Positions 1 through 5,796 of a DNA stretch of 9,492 nucleotides are shown one piece after another. The notes beneath the pieces are model-generated. The model did no database searches. It was given only the letters and a program-made list of their open reading frames with translations, and was not told where the DNA came from. The stretch is from Acidimicrobiaceae bacterium (GTDB lineage Bacteria > Actinomycetota > Acidimicrobiia > Acidimicrobiales > RAAP-2), in contig PMFY01000424.1 in the NCBI GenBank assembly GCA_003157945.1, positions 1 through 9,492 of the forward strand, read 5' to 3'. Numbering within the stretch: the first letter of the stretch is position 1; every line of letters starts with the position of its first letter. The position numbers and the translations under genes are program-made.

Positions 1-55
1 CGAACGTCCTTCCTCAGGGGGCCGACTCGACCAGACACCGCTCCCTCCGGATCAG

Positions 56-793
56 GTGGGCCTCCTCGAGGGTCTGACGACCACGCGGACGATCCGCCGC
101 TACACGGGTGATCCCGTTCCTCCGGAGGCGCTGCGCGCCATGCTCTTCGCGGCGACGAGGGCGCCCAGCGGGTCCAACCGCCAACCGTTCCGGTTCCTCG
201 TGCTCGTCGACGGCCCGAAGGCGGTGGCGGCCAAGCAGCTCGTGGCCAGAGGGGCCCGGCAGATCTGGGAAGCGAAGCGGGTGGCCGATGGCTACGACCG
301 CGGTACCGGTACCGACGACTCCTCGCCGAAGGCCCGCATGGCGGCCTCGATGCAGCACTACGTCGACCATCTCGGGGAGGCGCCCGTGCTGGTGTTTCCG
401 TGCCTGGTGCGGCACCGGGCTCCGTTCCCGACCGAGAGCGCCTCGATCTATCCGGCCTGCCAGAACCTGCTCCTGGCGGCCCGTGCCCTCGGTTTCGGGG
501 CCGCGTTCACCGTGATGCACTACCCGGTCGAATCCGAGTTGCGCGAGCTCCTCGACATCCCCGAGGAGGTCTTCCTGTCCGGAACGATCACCATCGGCCG
601 ACCTTCCGGCGGACACGGGCCGGTTCGTCGACGACCACTTTCCGAGTTCGTGTATTCGGAGGGGTGGGGAGTGCCGGCGGACTGGGCGGTCGACCCGCCG
701 GGCACGAAGTACACGTCAGCTGGTCCACCCAAGGAAGCAGTCCACGGACAGACCGACCGTCCGACACGCGGCGACGGAGCAGCCCGACGGTAG
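56..793 (+). CDS. Nitroreductase family protein (FMN-dependent)
   Basis: Predicted flavin enzyme of the nitroreductase superfamily, which uses NAD(P)H to reduce nitro, quinone or enone-like substrates in the cytoplasm; the substrate cannot be read from sequence. Seen directly: an N-terminal TTRTIRRY segment (about residues 8-16), the FMN-contacting APSGSNRQPFRF stretch (36-47), the SIYPACQNLLLAARALGFG helix (130-148) and a C-terminal GRP-x6-VRRRPL segment (181-195), all typical of the family. Length (245 aa) is slightly above the usual 200-230; the last 20 or so residues after SAGPP look like non-conserved tail. The start is uncertain: GTG at 56 puts the family N-terminus in the expected place but has no clear Shine-Dalgarno, and the frame stays open to the left edge without another ATG or GTG, so the true start may lie outside the window. 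It stands alone on this strand and converges on the pirin gene. Confidence 0.88.
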   Translation: MGLLEGLTTTRTIRRYTGDPVPPEALRAMLFAATRAPSGSNRQPFRFLVLVDGPKAVAAKQLVARGARQIWEAKRVADGYDRGTGTDDSSPKARMAASMQHYVDHLGEAPVLVFPCLVRHRAPFPTESASIYPACQNLLLAARALGFGAAFTVMHYPVESELRELLDIPEEVFLSGTITIGRPSGGHGPVRRRPLSEFVYSEGWGVPADWAVDPPGTKYTSAGPPKEAVHGQTDRPTRGDGAARR

Positions 794-825
794 TCCCCCG
801 GGTTCAACGGATCACCTGCGGTGCG

Positions 826-853
826 CCGGATGGAGGCGTTGCTCCACCTCCGG
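826..853. terminator. Candidate bidirectional terminator hairpin
   Basis: CCGGATGGAG (826-835) can pair with CTCCA (842-846) and TCCGG (849-853), giving a 10-bp stem with a 2-nt bulge and a 6-nt loop. It lies in the 109-bp gap between the stops of two convergent genes, where a shared terminator is expected. There is no T-tract on either side, so termination is inferred from position and structure only. Confidence 0.35.
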
Positions 854-902
854 TCAGCGGGCGGCGGTCGATGACCGGGGCAGGTCCCAGAGGAACGGGT
901 CC

Positions 903-1919
903 CTAGTCCCGCTCCTCCAGCCGTCCGTCCGCATGGCGGGCGAAACGACCCCGGTCGCGGGGCTGCACCGGATCGTCGGTGGGCCACGGCCAGCCGCCGA
1001 ACCCGGTCGTCTGGTAGTCGGTGATCGCCTGTTCGATGCCGGCCCGGTCGTTCATCACGAAGGGCCCGTACTGCGCGACGGGCTCACCGATGGGTCGGCC
1101 CTGGAGCACGAGCACCTCCGCGCCCGGCGACCCGGCCGCCACCGTCACGGGCTCGTCGGCCCGGACGACCACACCCGTCGAGGCCTGGACCGTGTGCTCC
1201 CCCACCGCCAGCGAACCCTCGAACACGTAGAGGGTCCGCACCGTCTCCGCCGTCGCCGCCGGAGGGAGCGTCCAGCCGGCGAACGACTCGAGCACGAGGT
1301 GCCAGATGGCCAGGTCGGCGTCGGCCCGTGAGCCGTAGGAGTCGGGCGGCGGCGTGAGCGGCTCGGCGCCCTCGATCCGACCCGCGATCACGGTCAGCTC
1401 ACCCCGGCGCCCCTCGTCGTCGTGACGGGTCAGCCGTGGGATGTCCTCGCTCCACTGCATCGTGAAGTACGGGTCGACCATCTTGTCCGCGGCCGGCAGG
1501 TTGAGCCAGATCTGGAACAGCTCGGTGGTGTTCGGCCCCGCGGTGTCGGTCAGCGGGAACATCTCGCAGTGGACGATGCCCGCCCCGGCGGTCAGCCACT
1601 GGACGTCACCCCGGCCGAACCGGGCGGTGGCCCCGAGGGAGTCCGAGTGGTCGATGAGGCCCCGGCGCACGAAGGTGACGGTCTCGAAACCGCGGTGGGG
1701 GTGCTGGGGGAACCCCGGCACGACACTGCCGTGGTACATGCTCCAGCCGTCCGCCCCCGAGAAGTCCATGCCGATGTCGCGTGCCTCGAGGTCGGCCGCC
1801 GGGCCCAGGTGCTCGTTGGCCGCCGGATAGCGGTCGAGGTGGTGGACGCAGAAGAGGAAGGGGTCGGCCGTCCCCCACCGCATGCCCAGGGGGACGGACT
1901 GCAGCACCGGGTCTCGCAC
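903..1919 (-). CDS. Pirin family protein (pirin 1)
   Basis: Bicupin metalloprotein of the pirin family. Characterised members bind Fe(II)/Fe(III) and some (E. coli YhhW, human pirin) have quercetin 2,3-dioxygenase activity; the role here is inferred. The N-terminal cupin carries the expected ligands: HPHRGFETVT with His73 and His75, and the HCE motif with His117 and Glu119, which line up with human pirin His56, His58, His101 and Glu103. Family blocks TADPFLFCVHHLD (17-29), DGWSMYHGSVVPGFPQ (57-72) and ELFQIWLNLPAADK (133-146) are present. The C-terminal cupin ends with an AQYGPFVMN block also found in the neighbouring pirin. GTG at 1919 was chosen because the family N-terminus begins here and a TANNNT hexamer lies 7 nt upstream. 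It is 338 aa, normal to slightly long. It lies 132 bp downstream of pirin 2 on the same strand and may be read both from that operon and from its own promoter. Confidence 0.93.
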   Translation of the reverse strand: MRDPVLQSVPLGMRWGTADPFLFCVHHLDRYPAANEHLGPAADLEARDIGMDFSGADGWSMYHGSVVPGFPQHPHRGFETVTFVRRGLIDHSDSLGATARFGRGDVQWLTAGAGIVHCEMFPLTDTAGPNTTELFQIWLNLPAADKMVDPYFTMQWSEDIPRLTRHDDEGRRGELTVIAGRIEGAEPLTPPPDSYGSRADADLAIWHLVLESFAGWTLPPAATAETVRTLYVFEGSLAVGEHTVQASTGVVVRADEPVTVAAGSPGAEVLVLQGRPIGEPVAQYGPFVMNDRAGIEQAITDYQTTGFGGWPWPTDDPVQPRDRGRFARHADGRLEERD

Positions 1920-1926
1920 GACGTGG

Positions 1927-1932
1927 AGCCTA
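1927..1932 (-). promoter_or_regulatory. Candidate -10 box for leaderless pirin 1 transcript
   Basis: On the minus strand TAGGCT is followed by 7 nt and then the GTG start of pirin 1. A TANNNT hexamer at this distance is the hallmark of leaderless transcripts in Actinomycetota. No convincing -35 was found 16-18 nt upstream, so this stays tentative. Confidence 0.33.
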
Positions 1933-1977
1933 TCGAGCGGCCGTCACGGCCCCACCCGGCCTCCCCACCACCCGGCA

Positions 1978-1994
1978 TCCGCCACGATGGCGGA
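1978..1994 (-). other. Perfect 7-bp hairpin between the two pirin genes
   Basis: TCCGCCA and TGGCGGA flank a 3-nt loop, forming a perfect 7-bp stem in the 132-bp gap between pirin 2 and pirin 1. It could be a terminator or attenuator that lowers read-through from pirin 2, or an mRNA stability element. It has no T-tract, so the function is open. Confidence 0.3.
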
Positions 1995-2051
1995 GGTGTC
2001 GGGTCGTCGGCGCTCCACCGGCGGTCCCGGGCCGTCCCCGGCCGGTGGGGC

Positions 2052-3023
2052 TCAGCGCCGGACGCGGTGGGGCTGGATGGCGCCGGCCGGCACGCGGCCG
2101 AGCCGACCCCGCTGGTAGTCCTCGAACGCCTCGCGGATCTCGGCGTCGGTGTTCATCACGAACGGTCCGTACTGGACCACGGGCTCCCGCAGCGGTACTC
2201 CACCGATCAGGAAGACCTCCAGGTTCTGGCTGCGCGAGTCCTGGGTGGCGTCGGCCTCGAGGCGCACGGTGTCGCCGTCCACCAGGACGGCCAGCTGGCC
2301 GGCGTGGATCGGGCGCCCGTCGGCCCCGACGGTGCCGGACCCGGCGAGGACGTACGCCAGCGCGTTGAAGTCCGTGCGCCACGGGATGTCGGCCCGGGCG
2401 CCCGGGGCGACGGTCACGTGGGTGACGGCCAGCGGGGTGTGGGAGATGCCGGGCCCGCGGTGCCCGTCGACCTCGCCGGCCAGGATCCGGACCAGGGTCC
2501 CGCCGTCGGTCGTGGTCACCATGGCGGAGTCCTGCCCCTGGAGGTCCTGGTACTGCGCGGCGATGCGCTTCTTCGCCGCCGGCAGGTTGATCCACAGCTG
2601 CACGCCGTGGAACAGCCCACCGGACTCGACGAGGTCGGCCGGCGGGGTCTCGATGTGGAGGATGCCGTCACCGGCGGTCATGTACTGGGTACCGCCCTCG
2701 CCGATGGTCCCCCCGCCGCCGTTGGAGTCCTCGTGGAGGAACCGGCCGTCCATCAGGTAGGTGAAGGTCTCGAACCCGCGGTGCGGGTGCCACGGCGTGC
2801 CCTTGGGCTCGCCCGGGGCGTACTCGACCTCCCCCATCTGGTCCATGTGGACGAAGGGGTCGAGATCGGCGCTGCCGACCCCGGCGAACGCCCGGCGGAC
2901 CGGGAAGCCCTCCCCCTCGAGGCCGCCGGGTGCACTCGTCAGGGACTTGACGCGGCGTACGGTCGCCTCGGGGGACGCCGTCATGCGGGGGAGGGTCAGG
3001 GTGTCGGCGGTGGGTGCGGGCAT
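2052..3023 (-). CDS. Pirin family protein (pirin 2)
   Basis: Second pirin-type bicupin, 323 aa, of a different subfamily from pirin 1. The N-terminal cupin has WHPHRGFET with His79 and His81 and an ILHIE motif with His123 and Glu125, so all four expected iron ligands are kept; the residue between the last pair is Ile where many pirins have Ser. DPFVHMDQMGEVEYAPG (55-71) and GVQLWINLPAAKK, a little after residue 135, are typical family blocks, and the C-terminus has VVQYGPFVMN. ATG at 3023 was chosen over an in-frame GTG-type start further upstream because AAGGAG lies 6 nt before it and the extra upstream residues are not pirin-like. It follows the acetyltransferase stop by 59 bp, which suggests one operon under the promoter at 3479-3506. 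Likely a redox-responsive or quercetinase-like enzyme; the actual substrate cannot be read from sequence. Confidence 0.95.
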   Translation of the reverse strand: MPAPTADTLTLPRMTASPEATVRRVKSLTSAPGGLEGEGFPVRRAFAGVGSADLDPFVHMDQMGEVEYAPGEPKGTPWHPHRGFETFTYLMDGRFLHEDSNGGGGTIGEGGTQYMTAGDGILHIETPPADLVESGGLFHGVQLWINLPAAKKRIAAQYQDLQGQDSAMVTTTDGGTLVRILAGEVDGHRGPGISHTPLAVTHVTVAPGARADIPWRTDFNALAYVLAGSGTVGADGRPIHAGQLAVLVDGDTVRLEADATQDSRSQNLEVFLIGGVPLREPVVQYGPFVMNTDAEIREAFEDYQRGRLGRVPAGAIQPHRVRR

Positions 3024-3029
3024 GGGTTG

Positions 3030-3035
3030 CTCCTT
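3030..3035 (-). promoter_or_regulatory. Ribosome binding site of pirin 2
   Basis: AAGGAG on the minus strand with 6 nt to ATG at 3023. It fixes the start and excludes the 21-residue N-terminal extension that the open frame would allow. Confidence 0.8.
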
Positions 3036-3082
3036 GCGTTCATGGGGGTGGTGGCTGATGGGATTGGTGTGGCCGTTCCGCC

Positions 3083-3391
3083 TCACAGGCCGAACTCGGC
3101 GCGGCGGTCGGTCGGGACGAGGTCGAGGTAGGTCTCGGGGTGCCTGCCGATGAAGGACGCGATGTAGGGGCAGACCGGCAGGACCTGGAGGCCCCGGCGG
3201 CGGGCCTCGTCGAGGATGCGCTCCGCCAGCTGCCGGGCGGCGCCCGTCCCCTCGAAGCCGTCCAGGGCCTCGGTGTGGTTGAACGAGATGACCCCGTCCT
3301 CCAGCGTGTAGTCCTCGATGGCCGCGGGCACGCCGTCGATGCGTAACTCGAAGCGGCCGGCCCCGGTGTCGTCGGTCAGTGTCGTGGTCAC
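3083..3391 (-). CDS. Small GNAT-type N-acetyltransferase (YjdJ/NATD1-like)
   Basis: Single-domain protein of 102 aa matching the small GCN5-related acetyltransferase family that includes bacterial YjdJ and human NATD1; family members are predicted acetyl-CoA-dependent acyltransferases with poorly defined acceptors. Visible features: the ISFNHTEALDGFEGTGAARQL core (35-55) with the short acetyl-CoA loop at GFEGTG (45-50), a helix LAERILDEARRRGLQV (55-70), and the family-defining CPYIASFIGRHPE block (74-86). The length is normal for the family. GTG at 3391 is preferred to a start at 3418 because GGGAGG lies 7 nt upstream of it. It is first gene of the leftward operon with pirin 2, and divergent from the MarR gene, so it is probably the gene most directly controlled by the regulator. 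Its role beside pirins is not established. Confidence 0.9.
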   Translation of the reverse strand: MTTTLTDDTGAGRFELRIDGVPAAIEDYTLEDGVISFNHTEALDGFEGTGAARQLAERILDEARRRGLQVLPVCPYIASFIGRHPETYLDLVPTDRRAEFGL

Positions 3392-3398
3392 GTTCGTT

Positions 3399-3404
3399 CC
3401 TCCC
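3399..3404 (-). promoter_or_regulatory. Ribosome binding site of the acetyltransferase
   Basis: GGGAGG on the minus strand, 7 nt before GTG 3391. It decides between the two in-frame GTG starts at 3391 and 3418 in favour of 3391. Confidence 0.75.
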
Positions 3405-3418
3405 GTCGGTCCGGGCAC

Positions 3419-3469
3419 CCGGTCAGTCAGGTGATCCGGTCAGTCAGGTCATCCGGTCAGTTAGGTGAT
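3419..3469. repeat. Three tandem 17-bp direct repeats in the MarR/acetyltransferase intergenic region
   Basis: Three adjacent copies with no spacer: CCGGTCAGTCAGGTGAT (3419-3435), the same with one change GTGAT to GTCAT (3436-3452), and the same with one change TCAGG to TTAGG (3453-3469). Copies 2 and 3 each differ from copy 1 at one base. The array lies wholly between divergent genes, just downstream of the predicted leftward start site, so it would be transcribed in the leader of the acetyltransferase-pirin mRNA. Possible roles are iterated regulator sites or a structured leader; replication slippage of a neutral sequence is the alternative. Confidence 0.9.
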
Positions 3470-3479
3470 GTGTCACTTA
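3462..3479. promoter_or_regulatory. Candidate MarR operator palindrome
   Basis: TAGGTGATGTGTCACTTA is an imperfect 18-bp palindrome: TA and GTGA on the left match TCAC and TA on the right around a TGTG centre. It overlaps repeat 3 and reaches into the leftward -10 box, so a bound dimer would cover the start site of the acetyltransferase-pirin transcript. Size and position suit a MarR dimer; binding is inferred. Confidence 0.45.
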
Positions 3480-3506
3480 GTATAGCCGATCTGCGTGAAA
3501 CGTCAA
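3479..3506 (-). promoter_or_regulatory. Promoter of the acetyltransferase-pirin operon
   Basis: On the minus strand TTGACG (3506-3501) and TATACT (3484-3479) are separated by 16 nt. Both hexamers match the housekeeping sigma consensus at five of six positions, unusually good for such GC-rich DNA. The predicted start site is near 3472, giving an 80-nt leader that contains the three tandem repeats and the acetyltransferase ribosome binding site. Confidence 0.6.
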
Positions 3507-3515
3507 CCACTTGGT
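3506..3515. promoter_or_regulatory. Short inverted repeat abutting the -35 box
   Basis: ACCA and TGGT flank a 2-nt centre. The element touches the leftward -35 box and lies just ahead of the MarR start, so it could be a second regulator site that mediates autoregulation. CACTTGGTA within it resembles CACTTAGTA at 3474-3482 (8 of 9 bases). The arms are short, so confidence is low. Confidence 0.3.
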
Positions 3516-3527
3516 AGTCTGGAGGGC

Positions 3528-4046
3528 GTGACGGACACCACCCCCTGGCTGGACGCGGACGATCTCGCCACGTGGCTGTCCTGGCTGCGCCTGAGCGCGG
3601 AACTCCCCGCCGCCCTGAACCGTCAGCTGCAGGCCGACTCCGACCTGACGCTCCAGGACTACGACGTCCTCGTCCAGCTGTCCGGGACGCCCGAGGGCCG
3701 GCTGCGGATCAGCGCACTGGCCCGGGCCATCCACTGGGAGCGGAGTCGACTGTCCCACCACGTCAAGCGTATGGAAGCGCGGGGCCTGGTCGTCCGCGAG
3801 GCCTGCGACGACGACGGGCGGGGCAACTTCGTGGCCCTGACCCCGGCCGGCTCGGCGGCGCTGGACCTGGCCTACCCCGGCCATGTGCGCACCGTCCAGG
3901 AACTGTTCTTCGGCGGACTCGATGCCGCCGAGAGGCGGACGCTCGGCGGACTGACCGCCAAGATGCTCGCCCAGGTCGGCGGGCCGGACGCCGACCCCCC
4001 GGCGGACGGCGGGTCGGGCGACGGGGCCCCACCCCCCGGCACCTGA
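3528..4046 (+). CDS. MarR family transcriptional regulator
   Basis: Winged-helix DNA-binding regulator, 172 aa from this start. Family members act as dimers on palindromic sites and are usually released by phenolic or oxidising ligands. Visible: N-terminal dimerisation helix (about 8-38), a helix-turn-helix with LRISALARAIHWERSRLSHHVKRME split over 59-83, where WERSRLSHHVKRME is the recognition region, and a wing with the DDDGRGNFVALTPAG segment (94-108). A single Cys93 lies in the wing; there is no N-terminal OhrR-like cysteine, so direct peroxide sensing is not indicated. The C-terminus ends in a disordered Pro/Gly/Asp-rich tail (about 152-172). GTG at 3528 is preferred to GTG 3495 because homologous proteins begin near here and GGAGGG lies just ahead, although the spacing is only 1-2 nt; a TAGTCT hexamer 7 nt upstream (3515-3520) would also allow a leaderless transcript. 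Being divergent from the acetyltransferase-pirin operon, it most likely represses that operon and itself. Confidence 0.93.
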   Translation: MTDTTPWLDADDLATWLSWLRLSAELPAALNRQLQADSDLTLQDYDVLVQLSGTPEGRLRISALARAIHWERSRLSHHVKRMEARGLVVREACDDDGRGNFVALTPAGSAALDLAYPGHVRTVQELFFGGLDAAERRTLGGLTAKMLAQVGGPDADPPADGGSGDGAPPPGT

Positions 4047-4060
4047 GGAGCGGCCCCACG

Positions 4061-4075
4061 CGCCGGTGGCCGGCG
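4061..4075. terminator. Candidate bidirectional terminator hairpin
   Basis: CGCCGG and CCGGCG pair perfectly around a 3-nt loop in the 36-bp gap between the convergent marR-type and tetR-type genes. No T-tract follows on either strand, so function is inferred from location. Confidence 0.35.
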
Positions 4076-4082
4076 GACGCCC

Positions 4083-4706
4083 CTAGCCCCCGGACGACTC
4101 CGTCAACAACGAGGCGACCACGCCGCGCAGGATGTCGCCGAGCTGGTCGTCGGGGATGGATCCGAACACGTCACCCGAGAACTCGAGGGCGCCGACGACG
4201 GCGCCGATGGCGCACGCCATGTGCACCCTGGTCTCCGCCGGCACGCTGCCGTCCGACAGGACCTTGCGCAGGCGGTCCTGGATGTCCTCGTGGCCGGCGT
4301 CGTGCTCGCTCCGGTGGAGCTCCTCGATGGCCGCACGATTCCGCTCGTGGAAGATGAACAGCGCCCGCTGCTGCAGCATCTGGTCGATCAGGCGGTCGAG
4401 CAGACGGGCCCACGACGCCGGCGACGCGTCGTCCCCCATGGCGTCCAGCGCCTCGCGACCGAACTCGTGGAGGCGCAGGTGGAGGGCCATCAGGATGTCG
4501 GCCTTGCTGGCGAAGTGGTAGTAGATCGCCGCCTTGGTGAAGCCGAGCCGGTCGGCGATCTCCCGGAGCGACGTCTTGTCGTAGCCCTGGGAGCTGAACA
4601 GCTCGAGGGCGATGTCGAGGATCCGCTCGCGGGTCGACGCGCCGTCCGTCCCGGCCCCCGCGGGATCCCCGGTGGGTGCCGACGGGACGTCCTGGGCCAC
4701 GGTCAT
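4083..4706 (-). CDS. TetR/AcrR family transcriptional repressor
   Basis: Predicted ligand-responsive repressor of the adjacent exporter, 207 aa. The N-terminal TetR DNA-binding domain is clear: [20 protein letters not shown] (26-45), then the helix-turn-helix [19 protein letters not shown] (47-65) and the usual FASKADIL continuation. The all-helical C-terminal domain (about 75-200) would hold dimerisation and drug binding; it carries no motif that names a ligand. The first 24 residues are a loose Pro/Gly/Ala-rich extension. ATG at 4706 is kept because a TAGAAT -10 hexamer sits 6 nt upstream, implying a leaderless mRNA; no good Shine-Dalgarno is present. It is divergent from drrA with 85 bp between, where palindromes overlap both promoters, so repression of both the exporter and itself is the natural reading. 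Confidence 0.95.
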   Translation of the reverse strand: MTVAQDVPSAPTGDPAGAGTDGASTRERILDIALELFSSQGYDKTSLREIADRLGFTKAAIYYHFASKADILMALHLRLHEFGREALDAMGDDASPASWARLLDRLIDQMLQQRALFIFHERNRAAIEELHRSEHDAGHEDIQDRLRKVLSDGSVPAETRVHMACAIGAVVGALEFSGDVFGSIPDDQLGDILRGVVASLLTESSGG

Positions 4707-4712
4707 GCCCGT

Positions 4713-4740
4713 ATTCTACTTGACGACCGGTAGGTGACCA
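4713..4740 (-). promoter_or_regulatory. Promoter of the tetR gene (leaderless type)
   Basis: Minus strand TAGAAT (4718-4713) lies 6 nt before ATG 4706, so transcription would begin at or beside the start codon. A weak -35, TGGTCA (4740-4735, four of six consensus bases), is 16 nt further upstream and lies inside the palindrome at 4729-4746. Confidence 0.45.
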
Positions 4741-4748
4741 CTTACCAT
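4720..4748 (+). promoter_or_regulatory. Promoter of the drrAB operon
   Basis: TTGACG (4720-4725), a 17-nt spacer and TACCAT (4743-4748) form a plausible housekeeping promoter with a predicted start near 4755. The palindrome at 4729-4746 occupies the spacer and part of the -10, which is an ideal position for a repressor. Confidence 0.5.
4729..4746. promoter_or_regulatory. Candidate TetR operator 1 (18-bp palindrome)
   Basis: GGTAGGTGACCACTTACC is a near-perfect palindrome: GGTA-n-GTG-nn-CAC-n-TACC, with 14 of 18 positions symmetric. It overlaps the drrA -10 and the tetR -35, so one bound repressor could silence both directions. Confidence 0.52.
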
Positions 4749-4763
4749 GCGGCGTGAGGTGTA

Positions 4764-4783
4764 CTTGCTGACCGACCGGTAAG
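4764..4783. promoter_or_regulatory. Candidate TetR operator 2 (imperfect palindrome)
   Basis: CTTGCTGACCGACCGGTAAG has symmetric outer arms CTT/AAG and a symmetric CG centre, 12 of 20 positions in all. Its CGACCGGTA core also occurs at 4724-4732 next to operator 1, so the two sites may be bound together. It lies downstream of the predicted drrA start site and ends in the ribosome binding site. Confidence 0.4.
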
Positions 4784-4786
4784 GAG
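4781..4786 (+). promoter_or_regulatory. Ribosome binding site of drrA
   Basis: AAGGAG with 5 nt to ATG 4792. It overlaps the last bases of the second palindrome, so a repressor there would cover the translation signal region of the DNA. Confidence 0.75.
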
Positions 4787-4791
4787 ATGTC

Positions 4792-5796
4792 ATGCCCGAT
4801 CAGGCCACCATCAGGGCGGAAGGGCTGACCAAGCGGTTCGGCGACACCGTCGCCCTGGCCGGCGTCGACCTGGACGTCCCGGCCGGTTCGATCCTGGCCG
4901 TCCTCGGCCCGAACGGGGCCGGCAAGACCACCGCCGTCCGCATCCTGACCACGCTGACCACGCCGGATGCCGGGCGCGCCTGGGTCGCCGGCCACGACGT
5001 CGTGCGCGACCCGGGCGCCGTGCAGCGCAGCATCGGCGTGACCGCCCAGGACGCCACCGTCGACGGACTGCTCACCGGCCGGCAGAACCTGGTCATGATC
5101 GGACGCCTGAGCGGCCTCCGGCGCGCCGACGCCCGGCACCGCGCCACCGAGCTCCTGGCGCAGTTCGACCTCACCGACGCCGCCGACCGCGTCCTGACCG
5201 GCTACTCCGGCGGGATGCGACGACGCCTCGACCTGGCCGCCGGACTGGTCACCCGGCCACCCGTGCTCTTCCTCGACGAACCCACGACGGGCCTCGACCC
5301 GACCAGCCGCGTGCGCATGTGGGAGGTCATCCGGGCCCTCGTCACCAGCGGGGTGACGCTGCTGCTGACCACCCAGTACCTCGACGAGGCCGATGAGCTG
5401 GCCGACCGCATCGTGGTCATCGACCACGGCCGGGTGATCGCCGACGGGACGTCGGGGGAGCTCAAGTCCGACGTCGGCGGGGCCCGGCTCGAGGTCACCC
5501 TCAGCGCCCCGGCCGCGGGAGCGGCCGACGCGCTGACACCTTTCGTCGCGGGCCCCGTCCATGTCAGCCGGGACGGGCGGCGCCTGCGCGCCCCGGTGCG
5601 CAGCGGGTCCGGCCTGGCCACCACCGTGGTGCGGGCCCTCGACCACGCGGGCATCGCGGTGGACGACGTCGAGGTGCGCCAGCCGTCCCTCGACGACGTG
5701 TTCTTCGCGCTCACCGGCCACCCGACCGGGTCCGACCCCGACGTGGACGTGGACGTCGGCCAGGAGCTCGACGGACCGGTGGGGGTGGGCGCATGA
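4792..5796 (+). CDS. drrA: ABC exporter ATPase subunit, DrrA family
   Basis: ATP-binding subunit of a two-gene exporter of the daunorubicin-resistance (DrrA) family; family members drive efflux of drugs or lipids through a membrane partner. Visible: Walker A GPNGAGKTT (39-47), Q-loop Gln86 in TAQDAT, signature YSGGM (138-142), Walker B VLFLDEP (158-164), D-loop GLDP (167-170). The switch (H-loop) position is Gln195 in TTQYLDEADELADRI, which is usual for DrrA proteins rather than a defect. The DrrA-type C-terminal domain spans about 220-310 and ends in the diagnostic LDDVFFALTGH block (300-310), followed by an acidic Asp/Val tail. The length (334 aa) is normal. ATG 4792 is set by AAGGAG. Its stop overlaps the permease start as ATGA, indicating translational coupling. 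Control by the divergent TetR protein is strongly suggested. The exported compound is unknown; the symbol reflects family, not proven daunorubicin transport. Confidence 0.95.
   Translation: MPDQATIRAEGLTKRFGDTVALAGVDLDVPAGSILAVLGPNGAGKTTAVRILTTLTTPDAGRAWVAGHDVVRDPGAVQRSIGVTAQDATVDGLLTGRQNLVMIGRLSGLRRADARHRATELLAQFDLTDAADRVLTGYSGGMRRRLDLAAGLVTRPPVLFLDEPTTGLDPTSRVRMWEVIRALVTSGVTLLLTTQYLDEADELADRIVVIDHGRVIADGTSGELKSDVGGARLEVTLSAPAAGAADALTPFVAGPVHVSRDGRRLRAPVRSGSGLATTVVRALDHAGIAVDDVEVRQPSLDDVFFALTGHPTGSDPDVDVDVGQELDGPVGVGA

Noticed and set aside
1422..3131. Long 569-residue open frame on the plus strand opposite the two pirins
   Set aside because: Its protein is low-complexity Arg/Gly/Val/Pro sequence with no domain; the minus-strand frames encode two clear pirins. 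Long antisense frames are expected at this GC content.
3419..3469. Short CRISPR-like array
   Set aside because: The units are directly adjacent with no spacers and only 17 bp long, so this is a simple tandem repeat.
3495..3527. MarR start at GTG 3495
   Set aside because: The added 11 residues are not typical of the family and the start would lie close to the divergent promoter without a ribosome binding site; GTG 3528 is preferred, though not proven.
4171..5721. 516-residue minus-strand frame across tetR and drrA
   Set aside because: It crosses two well-supported genes and their promoter region, and the translation is compositionally biased without motifs.
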